NCBI GenBank assembly: GCA_964633715.1 | Contig: CAZWHQ010000061.1 | Coordinates: forward strand, 1 to 19,584 | Source of the DNA: JAUWVG01 sp964633715 | GTDB lineage: Bacteria > Acidobacteriota > Aminicenantia > Aminicenantales > Aminicenantaceae | Reading direction: 5' to 3' | Length of the DNA: 19,584 bases | Shown: one piece after another, positions 1-7,074 of the stretch | How positions within the stretch are numbered: the first letter of the stretch is position 1 | Layout: every line of letters begins with the position of its first letter | Made by a program: the position numbers and the translations under genes | The notes under the pieces: model-generated | Told to the model about the DNA's origin: nothing | The model's database searches: none | What the model saw: the letters and a program-made list of their open reading frames with translations, nothing else

Positions 1-27
1 GACTGAAAAACAAGCATTTAGGATGGA

Positions 28-1584
28 TTGGGGAATTTATCTCTTAAACTCCTGTTGGAGGTCTATGAATCTCTGTTAAATCTATATTTCTTTTTGTATT
101 TAAAAGATTCCGGGAAAAAATATGGAGAAGAGATGTTTCTTGCTGCGGAAAAGGGAAAGGCCCGGTCTTTTCTTGATAACTTGGTAGAATCGAAAATCGA
201 TATCAGCGAAAAATTATCGAATGAATATGATAAAAAAGAATCGGACATCACGAACAGAATTTCAACATATATAGAAAAATTATCCTTAACCGATAGTTCT
301 TTGAGCGATGATATAAAATTAATTGAAAAAGAGCTTTTTCAGGCAGAGGATGACTATAAAAATTTGATGAATCAAATGCTTATGGAAAAAGTCAATATTT
401 CGAATGTTATTTCCGCAAAGCCGTTTAGTTTAAATTATTTACAGGACCGCTACTTAGATCCAAAAACGGTTCTGATTGAATATTCTTTGGGAGAAGATAA
501 ATCCTTTGTTTTTTTTATCTCTAAAAGTATTTTTAAAATATTTGAACTTCCCCCTCATCAGGAAATCAAGGATTCCATAAAGGCCTATTTGAAAATTTTA
601 TCAGATCCTTCTCTGGATGATTATTTCAGGCTAAAAGCAGGCAGGCGGCTGTACCTTGAACTGTTTTCTCCCTTGGAAGGATTTATCTCCCCAGAAGTGA
701 CAGATCTGATTATTATTCCGGATGGAATACTCTATTACCTCCCCTTTGAAACGCTCATATCTCCCTCTCAAGACAAATTAAACGGCGAAAACTATTTGAT
801 CTCACAATATGCGATATCCTACATGCCCTCTGCCTCTTCGCTCCTTTTTCTGGAAAATAGGGAAATCAATACGTCTTACACAAAAGAACTTCTTTTATTT
901 GGGGCTCCGGATTATTCAAGGCCGTCTTCTTCATGGCCAGGTGAACAAGAGAATCCGATGAGAATGCTCTATGAAATATATGAAAATCAAGGGTATGAAT
1001 TTCTGCCGCTTCAACACAGCCGGAATGAACTCAAGGAAATCTCAGGCTATTTCCCCAAAAAGAAGACAGATATTTTTGTGGATCAAGATGCGAGTGAGAA
1101 CACAATCAAACACTTGTCTCTGGAAGACTATAGAATTATTCATTTTGCATGCCACAGTTTTTTGGATGAAACATTCCCGATGCGGTCGGCTCTGGTTTTA
1201 TCCCTGGATGAGGATTTTAAGGAAGATGGCTTTCTCAAGGTGCGTGAAATATATAATTTAAACCTGAAATCAGAATTGGTCGTTCTGTCCGCATGCCGTA
1301 CCGGGCATGGAAAAATAGAGGGAAGTGATGGAGTCCTGGGTCTCCCCCGGATATTTTTCTATGCGGGCGCCAAATCTGTCGTTTCCACCCTGTGGGGAAT
1401 AAATGATAAATCCACTGTTGCCTTTATGGATTATTTTTATAAAAGTCTTTCTGAGGGAAAAAGCAAAGCCCAGGCACTGCAAAAAGCAAAGCTCAGAATG
1501 ATAAAGTCAAAATTTTCACATCCTTATTATTGGGGAGCATTTATTTTAAATGGAGATTATCGTTCGACGATCACTTCAAATTAA
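28..1584 (+). CDS. CHAT-domain (caspase-like) protein, C-terminal part of a probable TPR-CHAT protein
   Basis: CHAT domains are caspase/separase-like cysteine peptidase folds, usually behind TPR repeats. The predicted catalytic dyad is visible: His376 in HFACHS and Cys423 in LSACRTG, followed by the usual GLPRIFFYAGAKSVVSTLW segment and a C-terminal YYWGAF motif. Residues about 10-150 (YESLLNLY, FLAAEKGKARSFLDNLVESK, then a charged helical stretch) match the linker that normally joins TPRs to CHAT. The reading frame opens after a stop at 19-21 and its only nearby start is TTG at 28, with a weak AGGA at 20-23. No TPR unit is present, so the N-terminal part probably lies beyond the left edge, either in another frame (a frameshift near base 30) or as a separate gene. 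The 3' end overlaps the anti-sigma gene tail to tail by 14 nt. Sure of the domain, unsure of the start. Confidence 0.85.
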   Translation: MGNLSLKLLLEVYESLLNLYFFLYLKDSGKKYGEEMFLAAEKGKARSFLDNLVESKIDISEKLSNEYDKKESDITNRISTYIEKLSLTDSSLSDDIKLIEKELFQAEDDYKNLMNQMLMEKVNISNVISAKPFSLNYLQDRYLDPKTVLIEYSLGEDKSFVFFISKSIFKIFELPPHQEIKDSIKAYLKILSDPSLDDYFRLKAGRRLYLELFSPLEGFISPEVTDLIIIPDGILYYLPFETLISPSQDKLNGENYLISQYAISYMPSASSLLFLENREINTSYTKELLLFGAPDYSRPSSSWPGEQENPMRMLYEIYENQGYEFLPLQHSRNELKEISGYFPKKKTDIFVDQDASENTIKHLSLEDYRIIHFACHSFLDETFPMRSALVLSLDEDFKEDGFLKVREIYNLNLKSELVVLSACRTGHGKIEGSDGVLGLPRIFFYAGAKSVVSTLWGINDKSTVAFMDYFYKSLSEGKSKAQALQKAKLRMIKSKFSHPYYWGAFILNGDYRSTITSN

Positions 1585-2278
1585 ATTTTATCAATGTGGA
1601 TTCAACCTGTTTGCCATTTTTTAAAAAAGATGTGACCATCCATAAATAGGTGGTGTCTTTTTTTAACAATTCTTTTAATTCGGCCGGAGGGATAACACTA
1701 TTTTCTGTAATTTGCTCACTCCGCCAGACAAGTTTTGAGGAGTCATCAAATACTTCAACCGTGTAGTAGTCAGAATCAGAAATATTCTCCCATTTAAAAA
1801 TTAGTTCCGATAGGCTGACAGATGTGTCGTTTGGGCTCAAATTGTTCAATTGAAGGATCGAGGCCCTTTCTATAGCCGGTTTATTTGTTTTGACAAGAAA
1901 AAATATGGATGAGAATAAAATAATGGCTGTCAGCATAACAACAACACTCAAAGAACTCCAGGATAACTTCGGAAAAGGAGATTTGACAATTGTTCCTTTT
2001 TTGCTGGAGGCAGGATTTCTCTTTTTGACGATCTGAGCGGCCTCTTTGTCAAAATTTTTCTCGGCCAACAATATCTCATTTATAAATTTGATTTCTTTTG
2101 TGCAGGTGCTGCAATCCGAAAGGTGGTTTATAACTCTTCTTCTCTTTTTATCTGGCAGTTCGAACCGGAGAAGTGCGATGAGCTTTTTTGGTGAGGGGCA
2201 CTTTACTTTGGTTTGAGATATTTTTTCAAAAGGAGCATATTGAATGATATTTTTTATGTCCATGGTGTTAATCTTCAT
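1571..2278 (-). CDS. membrane anti-sigma factor with zinc-binding (ZAS-like) N-terminus
   Basis: Probable anti-sigma factor that holds the sigma factor encoded just upstream at the inner membrane. The N-terminal cytoplasmic part has Cys27 and then HLSDCSTC (His52, Cys56, Cys59), the H-x3-C-x2-C pattern of zinc-containing anti-sigma domains. A single hydrophobic segment lies at about residues 107-129. After it come about 105 residues with an FN3-like pattern (FKWENISDSDYYTVEVFD, then YLWMV), presumably outside the membrane. The start overlaps the end of the sigma gene by 11 nt and has a Shine-Dalgarno sequence (AAGGGGA) inside that gene, so the two are translationally coupled. The 235-aa length is normal for a ZAS protein with an outer domain. 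The signal sensed is unknown. Regulated proteolysis by the PrsW-like protein at 3939-4928 is possible but is an inference. Confidence 0.8.
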   Translation of the reverse strand: MKINTMDIKNIIQYAPFEKISQTKVKCPSPKKLIALLRFELPDKKRRRVINHLSDCSTCTKEIKFINEILLAEKNFDKEAAQIVKKRNPASSKKGTIVKSPFPKLSWSSLSVVVMLTAIILFSSIFFLVKTNKPAIERASILQLNNLSPNDTSVSLSELIFKWENISDSDYYTVEVFDDSSKLVWRSEQITENSVIPPAELKELLKKDTTYLWMVTSFLKNGKQVESTLIKFNLK

Positions 2279-2792
2279 ATTGAATCCCCTTAGATTTTAA
2301 AATATTTTTTAAATCGTTTAATCCGCGGTACAATAAATTTTTTGTTTTTGTTTCATCCATATCGAGTATTTTTGAAATTTCATCGATATTTAATCCAAAT
2401 AAAGACCATCTTACGACATTGCGCCTGGATTCGATAAGCGAATCAAAGGCCAGATTGACGTCTTTTCTTATCCTTACCGGAACATTGCTCATTCCCAAAT
2501 CCCTAAGGTTTCTCTGCTTCTCGAGGTCTATGATCTTCTCATATCGTCTTGAGGCTCTGATCTGATCAATGATTATTGAATTAATGACCCTCTTTATATA
2601 AGACGAATAATTGAGTATTTTTTTATCACTTTTAAAAATCTTCCACAGTTTTATTTGGATTTCCTGAATAAGATCATCCGGCTCTATTCCCAGTTTTTGC
2701 GGATAAAATGATTGGACACTCGCTTGAATGGCTAGGGATAAATTTTTAATGAGGGCTTCGAATCCGTCTTCGTCGGACATGATTTTTTTCAT
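2268..2792 (-). CDS. ECF-type RNA polymerase sigma factor
   Basis: Sigma-70 family factor of the small (ECF) kind, 174 aa. Region 2 lies at about residues 35-82: EPDDLIQEIQIKLWKIF, then a stretch ending IIDQIRASRR, the usual core-binding and -10-recognition helices. Region 4 lies at about 113-165, with the helix-turn-helix LNIDEISKILDMDETKTKNLLYRGL for -35 recognition. It is followed without a gap by its putative anti-sigma gene, the standard arrangement. Start choice: ATG at 2792 (MKKIMSDED) or the in-frame ATG four codons later. Neither has a clear Shine-Dalgarno sequence. The divergent small secreted-protein gene starts 175 bp away, so the shared intergenic region is a candidate target for autoregulation. 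Confidence 0.85.
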   Translation of the reverse strand: MKKIMSDEDGFEALIKNLSLAIQASVQSFYPQKLGIEPDDLIQEIQIKLWKIFKSDKKILNYSSYIKRVINSIIIDQIRASRRYEKIIDLEKQRNLRDLGMSNVPVRIRKDVNLAFDSLIESRRNVVRWSLFGLNIDEISKILDMDETKTKNLLYRGLNDLKNILKSKGIQYED

Positions 2793-2905
2793 GTATTGAT
2801 ATAACGATCCGTCAAAGTTTTCTGTAAGACATCCATTCTAGCAGAACTCCTTGCGAAAACCAAAAAAAGGGATATTTGGAACTTGTGAAATTAGTTTTAT
2901 AATAA

Positions 2906-2939
2906 TTGACAAAAACGGCCTTTTTCTTTCGTCTAATAT
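2906..2939 (+). promoter_or_regulatory. candidate promoter of the small cysteine-rich genes
   Basis: TTGACA at 2906-2911 is followed 22 bp later by TAATAT at 2934-2939, which is too long for a housekeeping promoter. Read instead as an ECF-type promoter, TGACA is followed after 18 bp by CGTC at 2930-2933, a -10 form known for some ECF groups. A GGAACTT at 2878-2884 is another ECF -35 look-alike. The region lies between the divergent sigma gene and the secreted Cys-rich gene. Weak evidence. Confidence 0.3.
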
Positions 2940-2967
2940 TATGGAGCCTTTTTAGGAGGATTTCACA

Positions 2968-3336
2968 ATGAAGGAACAGAAAAAAATTCAAATTATAGCG
3001 TCCGTTCTCCTGATTTTTGCGGTTTTTGTATTTACGGAGATCAAAGCGGAATCACATCCAGATGGAAAGGGTCGAGTCATCGAGGTCTGCAGTGAAGGGG
3101 TGGTTTATGTTCCACCCGGGACAAAAATTGTAAAATGCAATGGGAAAATAAAAAAAGTCCTTAGGATTACACACCTAGATCCTGACATGCGTGAAGGAGT
3201 GAACTGTCTTTGCCCGAATTGCTGCGGCGGCGAATGTGGGGTGGTTATATCATGTGACGGCCAGGCAGGAGAATTTTCCGATTCTGATCCAAGTGCACAA
3301 GGGAGTTTGTGCGTATTATGGGTGGATTGTTATTAA
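2968..3336 (+). CDS. small secreted cysteine-rich protein
   Basis: No family recognised. The 122-aa product has a textbook signal peptide: basic MKEQKK, a hydrophobic core at about residues 7-22, and a likely cleavage after TEIKA at residue 27. The mature part holds ten cysteines (41, 57, 80, 82, 85, 86, 90, 96, 115, 121), six of them packed in and around CLCPNCCGGEC. An even count in an exported protein suggests disulfides, though metal binding is also possible. A strong AGGAGG at 2954-2959 fixes the start. The stop TAA touches the ATG of the next gene, so the two are probably translated together. It lies divergent from the ECF sigma gene and could be one of its targets, which is an inference. 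Confidence 0.75.
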   Translation: MKEQKKIQIIASVLLIFAVFVFTEIKAESHPDGKGRVIEVCSEGVVYVPPGTKIVKCNGKIKKVLRITHLDPDMREGVNCLCPNCCGGECGVVISCDGQAGEFSDSDPSAQGSLCVLWVDCY

Positions 3337-3546
3337 ATGACCAGAAACCTAGAATTGGTGAAGGTGAAATGTGAGAAGTGTGCGGGCACAGGTACGTGTG
3401 TCGATTGTCATGGAAAAAAAAAGTCAAACATTGGTATCCTGGGTGAAGTAGAGGTCCAATGCGCTTCTTGTCATGGTTCAGGGAAATGTTTGAATTGCCG
3501 TGGATCAGGTGAAACTTGGGTGAAAGATAATAATCCCCTTTGGTGA
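3337..3546 (+). CDS. DnaJ-type zinc-finger miniprotein
   Basis: The 69-aa product is almost nothing but four CxxC units, most in the CxxCxGxG form of the DnaJ cysteine-rich domain: CEKCAGTG (12/15), CVDCHGK (21/24), CASCHGSG (42/45) and CLNCRGSG (51/54). In DnaJ such units pair to bind two zinc ions and help hold unfolded protein. There is no J domain, signal peptide or membrane segment, so it should be cytoplasmic. The ATG directly follows the TAA of the upstream secreted Cys-rich gene with no Shine-Dalgarno of its own, which points to translational coupling. An in-frame GTG (valine codon 8, 3358) is an alternative start. It could be a dedicated chaperone or redox partner of that secreted protein, which is speculative. 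Confidence 0.7.
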   Translation: MTRNLELVKVKCEKCAGTGTCVDCHGKKKSNIGILGEVEVQCASCHGSGKCLNCRGSGETWVKDNNPLW

Positions 3547-3580
3547 AGACAGAAATCATTTACAGCTAAAAAGCGATTAT

Positions 3581-3937
3581 TTATTTCCCTCTTGTCTGTT
3601 CCATAACCATATCGACAAGAATATCCATCGGATCAGGGTGGTCTTTCTTCCAACGAGCGACTTCATCCAAAGACTCTTTATAGTTGGAGTCATGGAATTC
3701 CTGAAATTCTTCCGGAGTCATATCCAATTTTTCGGCCATGTATTCATTATAGGCTCTTTCACCGGCCTCTAAACTATCATCCAAAAACGTATCCCACAGG
3801 ATTTGACGCGCTTCTTTGGCATACTGGGCATAAAGAAGGGATCCCAGAAGAGAGACCCCGGAAGCCGTTGTTGGAATTCCCCCTGATTTACCAAAAACAT
3901 TGAGGCCGAAGTCTAAAAGGCTGCTTAAAAAATCCAT
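3581..3937 (-). CDS. small protein of unknown function, downstream of a PrsW-like protease
   Basis: Not recognised. The frame is open from 3982, but the ATG at 3937 (MDFLSSLLDF) is preferred because GGAGGA lies just upstream at the correct distance, and the longer version would run into the end of the preceding gene. The 118-aa product has a hydrophobic to glycine-rich first third (about 1-38, with a GGIPTTASGVSLLGSLL stretch that may touch the membrane). An acidic helical remainder follows with EEFQEFHDSNYKE and a charged end. It begins one base after the stop of the PrsW-like gene and is surely in the same operon. Its 3' end faces the zinc-finger miniprotein gene across 34 bp, with no convincing terminator there. 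Confidence 0.65.
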   Translation of the reverse strand: MDFLSSLLDFGLNVFGKSGGIPTTASGVSLLGSLLYAQYAKEARQILWDTFLDDSLEAGERAYNEYMAEKLDMTPEEFQEFHDSNYKESLDEVARWKKDHPDPMDILVDMVMEQTRGK

Positions 3938-3938
3938 T

Positions 3939-4928
3939 CTATTCCTCCTTCTTCTTAGTCCGCCCTCGAGTATTCCAGGCAACGAGGTTCAGGAAGCGGA
4001 GTTGTTCGGCTGCCAACCAGATCCAGGACCAGTGGACCTTTCTTTTCTTTTGGATCCTGTGTCGTGGATAGGCCCAGAGAAATCGGAATCGTTTCTGTAG
4101 ACGAGGGGAATATTTCCAAGTACGCATCGCTGCAACAAGATCGATCCCAATTGTGGCTGCAAGGAAGACAATGAATAACCACGGAGTGACCTGGCCTCCT
4201 CCAAAAAGAAGAAGTGCGGATGAACCGTTGGCATAATAGAGGTTTAATAGACAATGTTCTATCAGTACCCATAGAGCCGGAAGAAGAGGGAAGAGCCACC
4301 AGAAAGATCGATTGGTTTTGACTTTCCGGAAGTACAATCCCAGCCCAATACCCATGGCAATGAGGCCTGTGGCTGCTCCATGGCCGATAAATCCTATTGG
4401 TTTTGATTTGACGTAGATCCCCAGGGCATCGCTGAAGAAATAGAATCCACCGAAATGCGGGCCATAAGTGAATGGAAAAGAAATATTATCCCAGTAACTT
4501 TTTTCCAGCATACTGAATCCAATCGCTGCCATAATTCCCAGGAATAGGAATGTGGAAGGATTAAAAGTCATCTTGCGTTTTCGCCAAAAATAAAGTGCTA
4601 TCAGGATAACTGGTAAAATTTTCAAGATCTCCTCAGCGATTGGGAAAATAAGGGAAGTCATCCAGACACTTTTGGGATTGATTCCGACTAGCGCAAGAAT
4701 ATTTCCGAACAGCAAAAGGAGAAGTATGCTGAAACCGACTCCTCCGGCCCATACGGCAATTCCAAGCTGAGTCGATGCTGAACGAGTCAAAGCTGTGACG
4801 ACCCAAATAAGAAGGGCGAACTGGAATTCAATCCAGAAGTAGTGGGGCTCATCGAACAGAAGGATCAGAGCTGAAATTAAAATCAGAGCATAAAATAGCC
4901 AGATTTTAAGTTGTTTCGGAACTTTCAT
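3939..4928 (-). CDS. PrsW-like intramembrane protease (CPBP/glutamic protease superfamily)
   Basis: Polytopic membrane protein of 329 aa with about eight hydrophobic segments and a basic C-terminal tail. The motifs of the PrsW/CPBP superfamily are in order: EExxK at 99-103 (AEEILK), FxxxE at 138-142 (FSMLE), a His at 183 in GHGAATG, and HxxxN at 225-229 (EHCLLN). In Bacillus subtilis, PrsW makes the first cut in the anti-sigma factor RsiW. Here a ZAS-type anti-sigma gene lies about 1.7 kb away, which makes a similar pairing plausible but unproven. Its start has AGGAG directly upstream. It is followed by the 118-aa gene with a one-base gap. The tRNA-Sec gene lies 104 bp upstream, and I see no promoter or terminator in that gap. 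Confidence 0.75.
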   Translation of the reverse strand: MKVPKQLKIWLFYALILISALILLFDEPHYFWIEFQFALLIWVVTALTRSASTQLGIAVWAGGVGFSILLLLLFGNILALVGINPKSVWMTSLIFPIAEEILKILPVILIALYFWRKRKMTFNPSTFLFLGIMAAIGFSMLEKSYWDNISFPFTYGPHFGGFYFFSDALGIYVKSKPIGFIGHGAATGLIAMGIGLGLYFRKVKTNRSFWWLFPLLPALWVLIEHCLLNLYYANGSSALLLFGGGQVTPWLFIVFLAATIGIDLVAAMRTWKYSPRLQKRFRFLWAYPRHRIQKKRKVHWSWIWLAAEQLRFLNLVAWNTRGRTKKKEE

Positions 4929-5032
4929 TTTTTCTCCTCAAAGGTGAATATATCACAGCGAAAATTATAGGGTCAAATTCTGGAAAGAGAAATTAAATCC
5001 ATCGAGTTAGAAACGGTCAATAATATGTATGC

Positions 5033-5128
5033 TGGCGGGAAGGTGTGGGAGTTGAACCCACCCAGGGCTTTTCACGGCCCCATACTGGTTTTGAAGACCA
5101 GAAGGCCCACCGGGACCTATACCCTCCC
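5033..5128 (-). tRNA. selC: tRNA-Sec (anticodon UCA), selenocysteine tRNA
   Basis: All parts of a bacterial tRNA-Sec fold by eye. The acceptor stem has 8 bp (GGGAGGGT with ACCTTCCC, one G-U pair), followed by G and an encoded CCA at 5035-5033. The D stem has 6 bp with a 4-nt loop. The anticodon stem CTGGT/ACCAG closes the loop CTTCAAA with anticodon TCA. There is a long variable arm with a GGGC/GCCC stem. The T stem GTGGG/CCCAC has loop TTCAACT. The 96-nt length and the 8+5 acceptor/T arrangement are diagnostic of tRNA-Sec. It begins 5 nt after the selB stop on the same strand, so it is almost certainly processed from the selA-selD-selB transcript. Confidence 0.97.
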
Positions 5129-5133
5129 GTGTT

Positions 5134-7074
5134 TCAGGCCAGTATATGTCTGTCCCCCTGCCTTTTAGTTAGGCCGGAGGCGTCAAAATACTCAAGAATC
5201 GCCTGGGCGTACTTGCGGGAAAACTGGAGCAAGTCGCGCAGTTCTGCGATTGTTATAGACTGATTTTTTTTGATAAAATTTTTAACCAATTCTTTTATTT
5301 CCAATACGGCGTCCTTGTGATATATCACATTCCTGGAGAGTCTAACCAATCTATCTTGATTTATCAACCCTGTGAGAATATTTTTAAAATCCGGAGATGA
5401 GAGCCCGACTTGTGTTCTGACATCTTCCTCTATAGGAGATTTGAATTTTGCCGATTTATAGATCTGCTCAATTTTATCGGCCGATGTCTGCTCGCGAGAA
5501 GTCATCTGGACTGTGCGGCCAGATAGGCCGATTTTCCCATCCTTTTCATAAATGGTTTTATCGTCTATCAGTTCCGCGAGAAGATATCTGAAAACACTGT
5601 CTTTGCTCAATTTTAAAAATTCTGACCGGAGCACGCTGCTTGGAGCCAGCGACTCATACGGATTTTTTTCAAAATAATGCAGCAAGATTCCCTGAAGCTT
5701 GTTCTTTAGATTGGTATAGGGTGTCACGTGAAGATATCTTATGTCTCTGTTTGCGGCCTTTGAAGATTTTATAGATATGATTTTTCCAGCTGCTAGTTTG
5801 CTCGTAGCGGCCTCTTCAATATCCTCTTTTTCCTTTCCTATTTTTATGGCCACTTCTTCAGCACTCTGAGGAGAGAACGCCCCTTTTAAAAATACCTGTT
5901 CGACGGTGTCTTCGAGGTTTCTATCCAGCATCCCCAGCCCTTCGACCGTTTGAGAAGAAAACCGTTTATGCTTATTTGGGGCCGCATCCAGGATGATCCC
6001 TCCGCCAATGGTCATTAGGGGCGAGAATGTCCTGACTACATATCGGTCTTGAGGAAGAGCCACATTGGGTGATTCAAGAACGAATTGAACGAAGGCTGTC
6101 TCACCGGGTGAGAGAGTATCACGGTCAAGCAGCACCAGGCGGCAGATGATTTCCGAAGTTCCTGTATGAAGTCTCAGCCGTGCTCTATTTTTGAGTGTCT
6201 TCTCATAACTCTTGAGAAGGTGGAGCTTTCCATCTAACCTGTTTGTGGGAAAAAGACTTCCCGGAGCTGCGGCTGTCTGTCCGCGCCTCAATTTTTCCTT
6301 TTCGATATCGGGAAGATTGATGGCTGTCCGTTTGCCGATGTGCGATTGGTTTGTCTTGGAATGGTGGACCTGAACTCCACGGACACGTGAGACTAATCCT
6401 TCAGGGTAAATTTCGACTTTGTCACCTTCCTTAACCGTTCCGGAGAGCACTGTTCCGGCAGTAACGGTGCCGAATCCGCGCATAGTGAAGACTCTGTCGA
6501 TAGGCATGCGGAACATCCCTCTATCAATTCGGGGAGTGGCGTTTTCGGCAATTTGAAAAAGAGATGCTTTGAGATTGTCTATTCCGGAGCCGGAAATAGA
6601 GGAGACCGGAATAATTGGTGCATCCTCTAGAAATGTTCCCTGGGCATGATTTTTCACATCTGTTTTGAGTGCCTGGATATGTGGCTCATCCACAAGATCA
6701 CTTTTTGTGAGGACGATAATGCCTTTCTGAATATCGAGCAGTTTAAGGATATCGAAGTGCTCCCGTGTTTGAACGTTGATGCCTTCATCGGCAGCGATAA
6801 CAAGCACGGCTGCATCGATGTTGCTGGCACCGGCGACCATGGTTTTAACCAATTTTTCATGCCCCGGAACATCGATAAAAACAATCTGTTTATCTGAAAG
6901 GGGAGTATCCATAAATATGAATCCGAGTTCGATTGTGATGCCGCGCCGCTTTTCCTCTTCCAGTGTGTCGGCATCTCTGCCTGTCAGGGCTTTGACCAGG
7001 GCGGTTTTGCCGTGATCGATATGGCCAGCCGTGCCGAAAATCACATGATCTTTTTCGTAACTCAAGTCGTTCAT
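5134..7074 (-). CDS. selB: selenocysteine-specific translation elongation factor SelB
   Basis: GTPase that delivers Sec-tRNA to ribosomes at UGA codons marked by a SECIS hairpin. N-terminal EF-Tu-like G domain: G1 GHIDHGKT (17-24), RGIT (44-47), G3 DVPGH (68-72), G4 TKSD (123-126). Beta-barrel domains follow (MPIDRVFTMRGFGTVTAGTV and so on). The last roughly 250 residues are the winged-helix repeats that bind SECIS, ending in a typical helix with FSRKYAQAILEYFD. The 646-aa length is near that of E. coli SelB (614). The ATG overlaps the selD TGA stop (ATGA) and no Shine-Dalgarno is visible, so it probably relies on reinitiation after selD. The gene itself ends in TGA, 5 nt before the tRNA-Sec. 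Confidence 0.97.
   Translation of the reverse strand: MNDLSYEKDHVIFGTAGHIDHGKTALVKALTGRDADTLEEEKRRGITIELGFIFMDTPLSDKQIVFIDVPGHEKLVKTMVAGASNIDAAVLVIAADEGINVQTREHFDILKLLDIQKGIIVLTKSDLVDEPHIQALKTDVKNHAQGTFLEDAPIIPVSSISGSGIDNLKASLFQIAENATPRIDRGMFRMPIDRVFTMRGFGTVTAGTVLSGTVKEGDKVEIYPEGLVSRVRGVQVHHSKTNQSHIGKRTAINLPDIEKEKLRRGQTAAAPGSLFPTNRLDGKLHLLKSYEKTLKNRARLRLHTGTSEIICRLVLLDRDTLSPGETAFVQFVLESPNVALPQDRYVVRTFSPLMTIGGGIILDAAPNKHKRFSSQTVEGLGMLDRNLEDTVEQVFLKGAFSPQSAEEVAIKIGKEKEDIEEAATSKLAAGKIISIKSSKAANRDIRYLHVTPYTNLKNKLQGILLHYFEKNPYESLAPSSVLRSEFLKLSKDSVFRYLLAELIDDKTIYEKDGKIGLSGRTVQMTSREQTSADKIEQIYKSAKFKSPIEEDVRTQVGLSSPDFKNILTGLINQDRLVRLSRNVIYHKDAVLEIKELVKNFIKKNQSITIAELRDLLQFSRKYAQAILEYFDASGLTKRQGDRHILA

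Noticed and set aside
3245..3559. 104-codon minus-strand ORF opposite the two Cys-rich genes
   Set aside because: The plus-strand genes have a ribosome-binding site, a signal peptide and CxxC motifs. The minus ORF has none of these.
3546..3581. Bidirectional terminator between convergent small genes
   Set aside because: Only 3-5 bp weak pairings with large loops could be found.
3935..3982. Longer start for the 118-aa protein next to the PrsW-like gene
   Set aside because: The added arginine-rich residues lie in the coding end of the upstream gene, and the GGAGGA site fits the ATG at 3937.
5017..5136. selB TGA read as a Sec codon, giving an extended protein through the tRNA gene
   Set aside because: The extension is simply translated tRNA sequence and the SelB domain is already complete. 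Readthrough would need a SECIS element, which is not visible.
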